Assembly (NCBI GenBank): GCA_963823435.1
Contig: CAWGLN010000001.1
Coordinates: 1,240,001-1,304,000 of the forward strand
Source: CAKZML01 sp963823435
GTDB lineage: Bacteria > Pseudomonadota > Gammaproteobacteria > Steroidobacterales > BM003
Length of the DNA stretch: 64,000 nucleotides
Direction of reading: 5' to 3'
Shown: piece by piece, positions 9,158 to 18,976 of the stretch
How the letters are laid out: each line of letters begins with the position of its first letter
Numbering within the stretch: the first letter of the stretch is position 1
Notes under the pieces: generated by a model
Told to the model about the DNA's origin: nothing
The model's input: only the letters and a program-made list of their open reading frames with translations
Database searches by the model: none
Translations under genes and position numbers: made by a program

Positions 9158-10772
9158 ATGAAACACGACGCAATTGTGATAGGTGCGGGACATAACGGAC
9201 TCGCCAACGCGGCTTTTTTGGCCAAGGCGGGAATGAAAGTCCTGGTGCTGGAGAAGAATCCCTGGATAGGGGGCGCGGCGGTGAGTCGCGAGTTGCACAA
9301 GGGCTGGATCTACTCAAACTGCTCCTATGTGTGCAGTCTGTTGCGGCCAGAGATCTACCGGAACCTGAACCTGGCCAAGCACGGTTTGCAGGTAATTCCC
9401 TACGGCGGTGGGGTCACTTTTCTGCGCGACGGGAACATCATGGGGAACTACGTTGACCACGATGTGAAACGCAGGGAGATTGCGCGGCACAGCAAACGTG
9501 ACGCAGACGCCTATCATCGTTTCTCACGGGATGTCACCCGGCAATGCCGGTTCATTCGCGATTTTCTGTTACGCACACCACCGGATCCTACGTCGTTCCG
9601 GCCCCGGGATATCCTGGAGCTTGTGTACACCATGAAGAAGTTCCTCAACCTGGGTGAGCGGACCATGTACGAAACCATTCGCTTCTACAGCATGAGCGTG
9701 GGCGATTACCTGGATGAGTACTTCGAATCTGACATGATCAAGGCACACTTCTCGGGTAGCGGTATCATCGGTACCGCCCTGGGGGTGTATTCGCCCGGCA
9801 CGGCCTATGTGCTCCTGCATCATTACATGGGTGATATCGACGGCAGTGCCGGCGCCTGGGGTTTTGCCCGCGGTGGTATGGGTTCGGTGAGCAAGGCCCT
9901 GGCGGGTGCGCTGCAGGAACATGGCGGTGAAATCAGGACCGAAGCCGGGGTGGACCAGATCACTGTTCGTAATGGCAAGGTAACCGGTGTGGCGTTGGAA
10001 AACGGCGATGAGATTCATGCTGACGTGGTGGTCTCCAACCTGGATCCCAAGCGCACCTTTCTCAAATTGTTCGATGAAAAAGACCTGGATCCACGGATGG
10101 TGGAAAGAGCCCGGAACTTCAAGATTCGTGGTTCGTCGGGCAAGCTCAATATTGCCCTTGACGGTGTGCCTGATTTCCCCGCCCTGGGTGAGAACAATCC
10201 GCTGAGTGTGGGCGATATGCACTTTGTGGACTCCATGGAGCGTCTGGAACGGGCCTACGATGACTGGAAGAATGGAATGTGGTCGCGCGATCCCTACGTC
10301 GACTGCCTGATACCCACCCTTACCGATCCGACCATGGCCCCTCCGGGTAAGCACTTCATGTCCTGTTTTGTTCAATACGTGCCACCGAAGGTCAAGGGCA
10401 AGGACTGGACCGACGAGGACAGGGATGCCTTTGGCAAGGTGGTGATTGATCAGATCGGCAGGCACAGCCCAAATTTCAAAGACCTGATCCTGCATACCGA
10501 AGTGCGCACGCCGAGGGAGCTGGAGGCTGAGGTGGGTTTGACCGAGGGCAATATCTTTCCAGGGTGAACTGACCATGGATCAGCTGATGTTCAACCGTCC
10601 TTTCCCGGGCTACGCGCAATATCGTGGTCCAATCAAGGGCATGTACATGTGTGGTTCGGGCACCCATCCGGGAGGTGGCGTCATGGCTGCCCCGGGGGCC
10701 AACGCAGCCAGGGAAATCCTGGCCGATCTGAAACGGACCAACGTTGTGCCGGAGACCGAACTCGATGACTAG
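9158..10772 (+). CDS. CrtI/PYROXD2-like FAD oxidoreductase 1, one frame break
   Basis: About 537 residues after repair. The N-terminal Rossmann FAD motif is AIVIGAGHNGLANAAFLAKAG, followed by VLEKNPWIGGAAVSRE. The C-terminal FAD motif is MYMCGSGTHPGGGVMAAPGA. This is the phytoene-desaturase-like (COG1233) family, whose non-carotenoid members are mostly uncharacterised. The frame breaks at 10559-10560 (CC for C): removing one base restores GNIFQGELTMDQLMFNRP, matching the GNIFHGDVCMEQLLFMRP of the paralogue at 20272. It overlaps the next gene by 8 bases, so the two are translationally coupled. No carotenoid genes are present, which argues against a pigment role and for oxidation of a small amine or similar substrate (inference). 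Confidence 0.85.
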
Positions 10773-12329
10773 TAATAATGTAATTATCGTTGGGGGCGGC
10801 CATAACGGTCTGGTGTGTGCTGCGTACCTGGCCAGGGCCGGTCGCAAGGTCACCGTGCTGGAGGCGGCCTCCCAGGTGGGCGGCGCTGCGGTTACCCGCG
10901 AATTCGCACCGGGTTTCAAGGTGTCCGCCTGTGCGCATTTGTTGTTCATGCTGAATCCGGAGATTTCCCGTGATCTGGGGCTGGAAAAACATGGTCTTGA
11001 ACTGGCGGCCGGGGACCTGGAGACGGTGTCCTTGTCGTCTGCCGGTGAACACCTGTTCCTGTCCGGAGCCGCGGTACGCGGCGGTGACCTCGGACCCGAG
11101 GACGCTGTCAGGTTGAAAAAATTCAACGCCCGCATGCTCAGGTTTTCCAGTGTGCTACGCAAGGTCTACACCGGTCGTCCGCCACGCCTGACCAGTCAGT
11201 GGTCGGAGTTAAAGACGCTGGCGAAACTTGGCCTTGCCATACGCGGGATGGGCCGCGATGACATGCGTGAATTCCTGCGTATCGCCGGTATCAATATTTA
11301 CGATGTATTGCAGGAGCAGTTTGACAGCGAGATGCTCAAGGGTGCGGTGGCCTGGGATGCGGTCCTGGGTGGTCATCTGGGTCCGCGCTCCAACAACAGT
11401 GTGCTTAACTACCTCCATCGCATGACCGGAGAGGTCAACGGCAAGCGCGGCGCGCTTGCCAGCGTGAGAGGTGGCATGGGCGCTGTGACCCAGGCCCTGG
11501 CCGGAGCGGCTGCAGAGGCTGGTGTCGAGATACGCACTTCGGCCGCGGTGTCCAGCATCGTGGTAGACAATGGTGTGGTCACCGGCGTTGAGCTTGAAAA
11601 CGGTGAGCGCCTCACTGCGTCCAGGGTTGTTTCCAGTGCCGACCCGAGAACCACCTTTATGAACCTGGTGGGATTGCGTCATCTGGAAGCCGGGGTTGCG
11701 CTGCAGGTCCGGAATATCCGCTCACGCGGCAGCGTGGCCAAGTTGCACCTGGCCCTGGACGCCCTGCCGACCTTCACGGGGCTTGAACAGAAAGCCCTGG
11801 GCGGACGGATATTGATCTGTCCCGACCTGGTGGCCCTGGAGCAGGCGTTTGATTTTTCCAAGTACGGTGAGATGTCCGAGTCTCCCATGATGGAAATTAC
11901 CCTGCCCACGATACATGACACGGAGTCTAGCGCCTGGCGGAAAGCATGTGATCTCGGCCTTGGTGCAATACGCACCGTATAATCTCAAGCAAGGCTGGGA
12001 GAGTGGAAGGGCCGAGCTGTTGCAAAGAAGCATGGCGGTTCTGGAGCGTTATGCGCCCGGAATCGGGGCGTCCGTTTTGCACAGTGAAGTACTTGTCTCC
12101 GGTAGACATTGAACGTGAGTTCCGTATTGCCGGCGGCCATTGGCATCATGGGGAGTTCGCACTGGACCAGTTCATGATGACCCGGCCGTTTTACGGCAGC
12201 GCTCAATACGCAACCCCTCTGCCCGGTCTGTACCTGTGTGGCGCCGGCAGTCACCCCGGTGGTGGTGTCATGGGTTGCGCGGGACGCAACGCGGCCAGCG
12301 AAATTATTGCCCGGGGAGAGTCGGCATGA
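10765..12329 (+). CDS. CrtI/PYROXD2-like FAD oxidoreductase 2, two frame breaks
   Basis: About 520 residues after repair. FAD motif NVIIVGGGHNGLVCAAYLA, then VLEAASQVGGAAVTREF; C-terminal LYLCGAGSHPGGGVMGCAGR. Breaks lie at about 11929-11930 (restored reading DTESAPGGKHVISALVQYAP parallels SLAPPGRHMLTCFVQYLP of paralogue 3) and about 12092-12096. Its start overlaps gene 1 by 8 bases, and its stop overlaps the start of the GcvT-like gene as ATGA. The two oxidoreductases diverge clearly from each other, so they are more likely two subunits or two activities than a recent duplication. Confidence 0.83.
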
Positions 12330-13516
12330 ATCAGAAACAGCATTTCAGGACGTTTGTATACCCGACTGCCTTTGACTCTCGTACTTCCAGACTCAATCAG
12401 CTAAAAGCAGTACACCGCTGGAAGGATTACCTGGTTGCCGACGCTTACGAGGATGTGGCGCTGGAATACTTTGCCATACGCAACTCCACCGGTGTGTTTG
12501 ATCTGTGCCCGATGACCAAGCACAAGATAAGCGGCCCGGATGCGCTGGAGTACCTTGACCGTCTGTTGACCCGCGATGTGAGCAAGATCAGGCCCGCGCG
12601 CGTGTCCTACTGCGTCTGGTGTGACGATGACGGTCAGGTGATTGATGATGGCACTGTATTTCACATGCGTGAAGGGGAATACATGTTGTGTTCCCAGGAG
12701 CGCCAGCTGGATTGGTTGAGCATCTCGGCATTGGGTTTTGATGTGACCATTGAGGAGACCACGCACGACCTTGCCGCCCTGGCGGTACAGGGCCCAACCT
12801 CCTGCGCTGTCTTGCGGGATATGGGTTTGGCGAACATTGAGAAACTGAAACCTTTCGGCATAACCTGGTTTGACTTTGAAGGCTCGGAGCTCATGGTATC
12901 GCGCACAGGATTTACCGGAGACCTGGGTTATGAGGTCTGGATTGAACCGGCGAAGGCGGAGGCGCTTTGGGATGCCCTGTTTGCCGCCGGCAAGATACGC
13001 GGTATACGGGCCATAGGCACGCATGCCCTGGAAATGACCCGTATTGAGGCTGGTTTCATCCAGGCTGGCGTGGATTTTCTACCGGCTGACTCGGCCGTGC
13101 GCCATGGCCGGACCCGCTCACCGTTTGAACTGGGCTTGTCCTGGTTGGTGGATTTCAAGAAACCGAACTTCACCGGTCGCCAGGCCTTGCTGGCGGAGAA
13201 AGAAAAGGGCTCCCGCTTTAACCTGGTCAAGCTGGACATCGAGGGTAACAAACCTGCCAAAGACGCCTATATCTATAATGCCAAGAACAAGGTGGTAGGC
13301 ACGGTTACCTCGGCCATGTGGTCACCCACGGCCAAGGCAAACATCGCACTGGCCACGTTGCATGCTCCCTGGGGTAAGCCGGGGGATGAGCTGTACGCAG
13401 AGATTTACTACCAGCGTGAGCTCAAGTGGAATCGGGTAAAGGCCAGGGCCACGATCGTTGAGGGTGTTTTCTTTGATCCTGAACGACGCCGGGCGACGCC
13501 GGCACGGGACTACTGA
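12326..13516 (+). CDS. GcvT-family aminomethyltransferase-like protein (THF-dependent)
   Basis: 396 residues spanning the full T-protein fold: a folate-binding domain with MTKHKISGPDALEYLDRL and the conserved acidic site in GQVIDDGTVFHM (equivalent to the catalytic Asp of T-protein), GFTGDLGYEVW, then the C-terminal barrel (GTVTSAMWSP). GcvT relatives move methyl or methylene groups from amines to tetrahydrofolate. No gcvH or gcvP is nearby, so glycine cleavage is unlikely. ATGA coupling to an FAD oxidoreductase recalls sarcosine and dimethylglycine dehydrogenases, where an FAD amine oxidase and a GcvT domain are fused. Here the two functions would be separate chains. A DmdA-type (DMSP demethylase) function cannot be excluded, but I do not see DmdA-specific sequence. 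Confidence 0.88.
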   Translation: MNQKQHFRTFVYPTAFDSRTSRLNQLKAVHRWKDYLVADAYEDVALEYFAIRNSTGVFDLCPMTKHKISGPDALEYLDRLLTRDVSKIRPARVSYCVWCDDDGQVIDDGTVFHMREGEYMLCSQERQLDWLSISALGFDVTIEETTHDLAALAVQGPTSCAVLRDMGLANIEKLKPFGITWFDFEGSELMVSRTGFTGDLGYEVWIEPAKAEALWDALFAAGKIRGIRAIGTHALEMTRIEAGFIQAGVDFLPADSAVRHGRTRSPFELGLSWLVDFKKPNFTGRQALLAEKEKGSRFNLVKLDIEGNKPAKDAYIYNAKNKVVGTVTSAMWSPTAKANIALATLHAPWGKPGDELYAEIYYQRELKWNRVKARATIVEGVFFDPERRRATPARDY

Positions 13517-13718
13517 TTAAGGGCAGCCGGGCGTAGTCCAGTCAGGTCACCCGCGTTATGCAGTAATTGCCCGGGCAGGTGGCGGAGTACTTCCAGCTCA
13601 TGGCTTTGACGCTGGTCGAGAATCGTTGGAATGCAGGACTAACCCGCTCATCGTCAGTACTGTCGGGACGGCGCCGAAAAGAGGGGATTCAGGGCATATT
13701 CACCGGGAGGGCTGGAAA

Positions 13719-15245
13719 ATGAGTATTCAGGCATTGGCAGATCGCACCACGGAACAGTGGCGGGCTGCGGCGGACAAGGTGATGGCGAATACGCCTCCCG
13801 GCTTGTTTATAGACGGCAAGCATGTGGACGCCCTGGAGGGTGGACGTATCGCCAGCGTGAACCCCGCCAACGGCCGGGTCGTGGCCGAGGTGGCTGCCGG
13901 TAGCGCACGGGATGTGGATGTGGCCGTTGCCTCGGCCCTCAAGGCGTTTCGCTCCGGTTGCTGGTCGCGTATGGCGCCGCGAGATCGCATGGCGGTGATG
14001 TATCGCTGGACCACCTTGATCGAGGACCATGCAGAAGAACTGGCGGTAATGGAAACCCTGGACATGGGGAAACCCATTTCAGATGTGATTGCTGCAGATT
14101 TGCCTGCGGTGATCCAGACCATTCAGTTTATGGCCGAGTGTATCGACAAGATCGAAGGTGCGGTGACCAATACCGAGTGGGATGTCATGCATTGTGTGCT
14201 GCGTGAACCCCTGGGCGTTGTGGGTGCGATTTCTCCCTGGAATTACCCGCTGCTCATGGCCACCTGGAAAGTGGCACCGGCCCTGGCTGCGGGTAATACG
14301 GTGGTGCTCAAGCCGGCAGAGCAGTCTCCGCTGAGTGTGCTGAAACTGGCCGAGTTGTTTGTCGAGGCGGGTGGGCCACCCGGCGTGTTCAACGTGATCA
14401 ACGGCCTGGGCGAGGTGGCGGGCCAGGCGCTGGCCCTGCACAACGACGTGGCAAAGATTACCTTCACCGGCTCCACCGAGGTGGGCAAGCTTATGCTGCA
14501 GTACGCCGGTCAGTCCAACATGAAAAAGGTCGCCCTGGAGTGTGGCGGCAAATCGCCCCAGATTTTCATGGCCGACCTCGAGGATATGGACCGCGCGGTG
14601 GCGGCCGCCTACAACGGTATTTATGGCAACATGGGTGAGGTATGCAATGCCGGTTCCCGTATTCTTGTCCACGAATCCATCCACGATGAATTTGTAGAGC
14701 GTTTTGTGGGTGCGGGACAAAACGGCTATGTACCGGGGGACCCCATGGACCCCGCCACCAACATGGGTCCACTGGTTACCCATAAGGATCAACAACGGGT
14801 TCTGTCAATGATTGCCGAAGGCAGTCGTGAGGGGGCGCAGTTGGTGTTTGGTGGCAATGCCCCTGCAGGCCTTGAGTCTGGCGCATACGTGTTACCGACC
14901 CTGTTTACCGGGGTCAATAACCAGATGAGCATCGCCCGCCAGGAAATATTCGGACCGGTAGCTTCCGTGTTGACGTTCAAGAACATCGACGAGGCCATCG
15001 CCATTGCCAATGACACGATCTACGGACTGGCCGCAGGTATCTGGACCCGGGACCTGAACCGGGCGATGCGCCTGGTCAGGGAGGTGCAGGCTGGCACCGT
15101 CTGGGTGAATTGCTTCGATGAGGGCGATATGACGCAGCCCTTCGGTGGGTACAAGCAGTCCGGCCAGGCGCGAGACAAGTGTATGGAGAGCCTGCTCAGT
15201 TACACGCAGAGCAAGTCCGCCTGGTTTCGCCTGTCGGGCCAGTAA
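13719..15245 (+). CDS. NAD(P)-dependent aldehyde dehydrogenase (PuuC-like)
   Basis: 508 residues from ATG 13719, preceded by GGGAGG. Complete ALDH fold: SPWNYPLLMATWKVAPALA, FTGSTEVGK, general base E274 in LECGGKSPQ, nucleophile C309 in GEVCNAGSR, and EIFGPVASVL. Sequence type and the neighbouring gamma-glutamyl ligase suggest oxidation of an amino- or gamma-glutamylamino-aldehyde, as PuuC does in putrescine catabolism. It follows the GcvT gene by 202 bases on the same strand, so it may have its own promoter. Confidence 0.92.
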   Translation: MSIQALADRTTEQWRAAADKVMANTPPGLFIDGKHVDALEGGRIASVNPANGRVVAEVAAGSARDVDVAVASALKAFRSGCWSRMAPRDRMAVMYRWTTLIEDHAEELAVMETLDMGKPISDVIAADLPAVIQTIQFMAECIDKIEGAVTNTEWDVMHCVLREPLGVVGAISPWNYPLLMATWKVAPALAAGNTVVLKPAEQSPLSVLKLAELFVEAGGPPGVFNVINGLGEVAGQALALHNDVAKITFTGSTEVGKLMLQYAGQSNMKKVALECGGKSPQIFMADLEDMDRAVAAAYNGIYGNMGEVCNAGSRILVHESIHDEFVERFVGAGQNGYVPGDPMDPATNMGPLVTHKDQQRVLSMIAEGSREGAQLVFGGNAPAGLESGAYVLPTLFTGVNNQMSIARQEIFGPVASVLTFKNIDEAIAIANDTIYGLAAGIWTRDLNRAMRLVREVQAGTVWVNCFDEGDMTQPFGGYKQSGQARDKCMESLLSYTQSKSAWFRLSGQ

Positions 15246-15342
15246 GGAACATGCCGTCAGGCGCCCATCACTTTCTGCTGCCGGGAGGTGGCAGGCGGCA
15301 TTAGCATGGCGCCACCGAAAATGATGGTGGGTGGAGGCCCGT

Positions 15343-16731
15343 ATGATGACGACCGATGACATGCCGGAAGAGGCCAGGAGGATCATGCAGCAATACCCGG
15401 AGACCCGGGTGTTGGAAGTGCTGTTGCCGGATATCAATGGCATCTTGCGGGGCAAGCGGGCGAGCCGCGAGGAGTTCACCAGGGCCCTGACCACCGGAAT
15501 CAATTTGCCCGCTGCGACTGCCTTGCTGGATTCCCAGGGTCGCGTTTTCACCAGCCTGGAATTTGGCAGCACCGACGGTGACCCGGATGTGCTTTGTCGA
15601 CCGGTGCCCGGATCCCTGGCTCCTGTGCCCTGGGCGTTTGTCCCTACCATGCAACTGTTGACCAGCATGATCAATATGGACGGCTCGCCGTTTTTTGCTG
15701 ACTCCAGGCATGTTTTGCAGACGGTGCTGGATCAGCATCGCAAGCTGGGTCACCAACCGGTAGTTGCGATAGAACTGGAGTTCTACCTGTTACAGGATGC
15801 TGAGGCCCAGGCACCTGAGCCACGACGGGGGCGAATCCCGGGCACCGATGCGCTGCAGCGAGGACCCCAGTACGCGAGTCTTGACGATTTTTTTGAACTG
15901 GAAGAATTTCTTGAGGCGATACAAACGGCCTGTCGCGCCCAGGGCATACCCGCAAGCACGGCTGTAGTTGAGTATTCGCCAGGCCAGTTCGAGGTCAATC
16001 TGCAGCATGTGAATGATGCTCTGCTTGCCTGCGATCATGCCCTGTTGCTCAGGCGGATTGTCAAAGCGGTAGCGCGCAGGGCGGGAATGGCCGCGACTTT
16101 CATGGCCAAGCCATTTGCCGAGCATTCAGGGAATGGTATGCACATCCATGCCAGCATTCTGGATGAAGAGGGGCAGAATATTTTTGCGCAGGGTACCCGG
16201 TTGGACACTGATTTTCGTGTGGGCGACACCTTGCGCCATGCCGTGGGAGGGCTTGCGCAAAGCATGGCCGAAAGCATGGCCCTGTTTGCTCCAAACGCTA
16301 ACTCCTATCGCAGGCTAAGACCGGGCTCGTATGTCGCGTTGACGCCGAACTGGGGCGTTAATAACCGAAACCTGGCCCTGCGTGTCCCGCTGTCCGATCC
16401 GGCGAATGCCAGGATAGAGCACCGTGTGGCGGGTGCCGATGCCAATCCCTATCTGGTTATGGCCGCAGTACTGGCTGGTATGCACCATGGTATGGTCAAT
16501 CAGGCGGATCCAGGGCCCATGGTCCTGCAGGGCGCCATGGCCGAGGAACAAATCACCTTGCCAATTCGTTGGGAGGCAGCCCTGGATGTTTTCTCCAGGG
16601 CCGCCATATTGCCGACCTATCTTGGAGAGAAATTTTGCCGGGTGTTCGAGGCGGCCAGGCGTGAGGAGTCTGAGACCTATCACTCGCAGGTGTCGTCAAA
16701 GGACTATCAGTGGTACCTGAGGGCCATCTGA
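15343..16731 (+). CDS. Glutamine synthetase-family gamma-glutamylamine ligase (PuuA-like)
   Basis: 462 residues from ATG 15343 (GTGGAG in front; ATG 15346 is an alternative). Motifs: VAIELEFYLLQ (metal-binding Glu), SGNGMHIHASI, RRLRPGSYVALTPNWGVNN and NPYLVMAAVLAGM. It lacks the Tyr adenylylation loop context of housekeeping GlnA and fits the PuuA / gamma-glutamylamide synthetase group, which glutamylates putrescine, ethanolamine, isopropylamine or similar amines using ATP and glutamate. It lies 97 bases after the ALDH. A partner oxidase (PuuB) and hydrolase (PuuD) are absent from the window. The CrtI-like enzymes could take the oxidase step. Confidence 0.9.
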   Translation: MMTTDDMPEEARRIMQQYPETRVLEVLLPDINGILRGKRASREEFTRALTTGINLPAATALLDSQGRVFTSLEFGSTDGDPDVLCRPVPGSLAPVPWAFVPTMQLLTSMINMDGSPFFADSRHVLQTVLDQHRKLGHQPVVAIELEFYLLQDAEAQAPEPRRGRIPGTDALQRGPQYASLDDFFELEEFLEAIQTACRAQGIPASTAVVEYSPGQFEVNLQHVNDALLACDHALLLRRIVKAVARRAGMAATFMAKPFAEHSGNGMHIHASILDEEGQNIFAQGTRLDTDFRVGDTLRHAVGGLAQSMAESMALFAPNANSYRRLRPGSYVALTPNWGVNNRNLALRVPLSDPANARIEHRVAGADANPYLVMAAVLAGMHHGMVNQADPGPMVLQGAMAEEQITLPIRWEAALDVFSRAAILPTYLGEKFCRVFEAARREESETYHSQVSSKDYQWYLRAI

Positions 16732-16769
16732 ACCGGAGCGGTCAAAATTGATGGAGCAGGAGACATCGC

Positions 16770-17762
16770 ATGAGTGAATTATTTCGGGCATTGGTCGTGG
16801 ATAAGGATGAAACCGGTTACCGGGCCACGGTACAAGACTGGTCAACGGACCAGTTGATGGACGGTGATGTCCTGGTTCGTGTTGCCCATTCCACGGTCAA
16901 CTACAAGGACGGGTTGGCGGTTTCCGGAAAGGCGCCGATCATCCGACAGTTTCCGCTGGTGCCGGGGATAGACCTCGCAGGTACAGTTGAAGAATCGTCC
17001 AGCCCGGGCTTTGCCGTGGGGGACAAGGTCTTGCTCAACGGTTACGGGGTGGGTGAGAAACACCATGGTGGTTATGCCCAGTACGCCCGCCTGAAGAGCG
17101 AGTGGCTGGTACCGCTGCCCGGGACACTCACCACGGAACAAGCCATGGCGATCGGTACGGCAGGCTACACGGCCATGCTGTGTGTGATGGCGCTGGAGCA
17201 TAACGGTGTCACGCCTGACAGGGGACCGGTACTGGTGACCGGCGCCAGTGGCGGTGTGGGCGGCGTGGCAATATCCCTGCTATCCGGTCTCGGTTACCAG
17301 GTCATTGCGTCCACCGGGAGGACGCAGGAAAGCGAGTATCTGACTTCACTGGGTGCTGCCGAGATCATGGACCGGGCCGAACTGAGCGGTCCCGGTAAAC
17401 CCCTGGGTAAAGAGCGTTGGGCTGCTGTAGTGGATTCGGTGGGTAGCCAGACCCTGGCCAGTGCACTGGCCCAGACCAATTATGGTGGCGCGGTTGCAGC
17501 ATGTGGCCTGGCCCAGGGTATGGACCTGCCCGCCACGGTGGCGCCGTTTATTCTTCGTGGCGTGACGCTGTGCGGTATCGACTCTGTTATGGCTCCCATG
17601 GGAAAACGTATTCTTGCCTGGGATCGCCTGGGCAGGGAAATGGACCTGGAAAAGTTAACCAGCCTGAGCCGCCTGATAGGTCTGGATGATATACCCGGGG
17701 CCGCAGAGGAAATTCTGGCCGGGACAGTAAGGGGCAGACTGGTGGTGGACGTTAACGCCTGA
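16770..17762 (+). CDS. acuI: AcuI/YhdH-type zinc-free MDR oxidoreductase (acrylyl-CoA reductase-like)
   Basis: 330 residues of the medium-chain dehydrogenase/reductase superfamily. Family features: HSTVNYKDGLAVSGKAPIIR, GIDLAGTVEESSSPGFAVGD, NADPH-binding VTGASGGVGGVAISLLSGLGY, and GIDSVMAPMGKRILAWDRL near the C-terminus, the last typical of YhdH/AcuI. AcuI reduces acryloyl-CoA to propionyl-CoA, detoxifying acrylate from DMSP or 3-hydroxypropionate. It follows the ligase by 38 bases and probably ends the operon. A convergent Rieske gene begins 5 bases later. Its presence hints that the pathway yields a three-carbon acryloyl-type intermediate, or simply a 2-enoyl compound. Confidence 0.88.
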   Translation: MSELFRALVVDKDETGYRATVQDWSTDQLMDGDVLVRVAHSTVNYKDGLAVSGKAPIIRQFPLVPGIDLAGTVEESSSPGFAVGDKVLLNGYGVGEKHHGGYAQYARLKSEWLVPLPGTLTTEQAMAIGTAGYTAMLCVMALEHNGVTPDRGPVLVTGASGGVGGVAISLLSGLGYQVIASTGRTQESEYLTSLGAAEIMDRAELSGPGKPLGKERWAAVVDSVGSQTLASALAQTNYGGAVAACGLAQGMDLPATVAPFILRGVTLCGIDSVMAPMGKRILAWDRLGREMDLEKLTSLSRLIGLDDIPGAAEEILAGTVRGRLVVDVNA

Positions 17763-17767
17763 GGGCG

Positions 17768-18976
17768 CTATGCGCGTTCGAGCATCTGTTGGTTGATGCT
17801 GGCTACCGTGCCCGGCGCCGGTTCCTGCTCCAGACGGCAGACGGGCACGAGTTTACGCAGACGGTCGGCAAATCCCCGCAGACATATCTCGTTACGCCCT
17901 AAAGGCCCCGTGGTGAAACTGCTGGAGCCCATTCCATCCTGTACACGGCTGATCAGTTCACGGTCCTCGGCACCCACCTGGCGATTGACCCGCAGGTTCA
18001 GGTAGCGGGCTAGTCGTACTTCCCGGCGTGTATCCGCATGCCCGTATACGCCTTCCCTGACAATGCAATGGGTGCTGTCCAGCGGGAGGAATTGCATGAA
18101 CTCCACGCAGTCCGGGTAAAAATTCAGGGCCAGGCCGGGGCTTATCAGGAAATACAGCCACAGGCGTTTGTAGTCCTTCGGCAGGTATTTCATGTCTGGC
18201 AATATTCCGCGGTAGGCGCGCACCGATAGACCGGCGCCGGCAAGCTGCTCGATGCGCCCGGACAGGCGAGATACGCCGTGCCCCAGATCTTTCAGGTCAT
18301 AGCTGTTTCCCACCAGGCTGTTCAGACCCGGGTGCGCCGTGCGCACATGCAGGGCGTCCACATAATTGTCGGTTGCCTGTTTCCAGTTAACCGCCAGCCG
18401 GCGTTCTGTAATCCGGCCCTTTCCCAGCGCTTGCATCTGCCCGATATTGTAATGCGTCATTTCCTGTGTCGCGGAGGCGAGCATGTCTGCTGGTTCCTTG
18501 TTGCCCTGGCGCAGATTTACGAACACCAGGCCCATGAACAGACGCGTTTCCACCGGCACAAGGTTATAGCTTTCTTCCTTTAATGCGGCATATTGGTTTT
18601 TGAAGGGCACGCCGACCAAGCGGCCATCCAGCGCGTAGCTCCAGGCGTGGTAGGGGCAGGTCAACATGCCGCCACAATTGCCTTTGCCGTCATCCAGCAA
18701 GCGGGCGGCCCGGTGTCGACACACATTGTGAAAAGCGTTTATCTCACCATCTTTACCGCGTATCGCGAAGACGATTTCTCCCAACATACGGAAGGTCTGG
18801 TAGTCACCCTTGTCGGGGATGTCGTTTTGGTGACACACCAGGTGCCATGCAGGCATGAACAAGGCCTCGCGTTCAAGGCGGAGGAACTCGCTGTTGCGAT
18901 ATATCCATGCGGGCAGGCTGCGGCCGGCCTGGTTGGTGATATCTTCCGGGCGTGTCTTTTCTGCCGCGGCATCCAT
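17768..18976 (-). CDS. Rieske non-haem iron oxygenase, alpha subunit
   Basis: 402 residues from ATG 18976, chosen because AGGAGGG stands seven bases upstream; the longer open frame beyond it has no family similarity. Rieske [2Fe-2S] ligands are C86-x-H88 and C107-x2-H110 (CRHRAARLL, CPYHAWSY). The mononuclear iron site is D207-x2-H210-x4-H215 (DALHVRTAHP). The layout resembles the glycine betaine, carnitine and stachydrine demethylase group of Rieske monooxygenases as well as ring-hydroxylating dioxygenases. No ferredoxin or flavin reductase gene is present in the window, so electrons must come from elsewhere. Neighbouring THF-linked genes favour an N-demethylase (inference). Confidence 0.9.
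   Translation of the reverse strand: MDAAAEKTRPEDITNQAGRSLPAWIYRNSEFLRLEREALFMPAWHLVCHQNDIPDKGDYQTFRMLGEIVFAIRGKDGEINAFHNVCRHRAARLLDDGKGNCGGMLTCPYHAWSYALDGRLVGVPFKNQYAALKEESYNLVPVETRLFMGLVFVNLRQGNKEPADMLASATQEMTHYNIGQMQALGKGRITERRLAVNWKQATDNYVDALHVRTAHPGLNSLVGNSYDLKDLGHGVSRLSGRIEQLAGAGLSVRAYRGILPDMKYLPKDYKRLWLYFLISPGLALNFYPDCVEFMQFLPLDSTHCIVREGVYGHADTRREVRLARYLNLRVNRQVGAEDRELISRVQDGMGSSSFTTGPLGRNEICLRGFADRLRKLVPVCRLEQEPAPGTVASINQQMLERA

Noticed and set aside
12326..13516. DmdA (DMSP demethylase), suggested by GcvT fold plus nearby AcuI
   Set aside because: The sequence reads as a general aminomethyltransferase-family protein and no DmdA-specific residues or dmdBCD genes are seen. I cannot prove the negative without a phylogeny.
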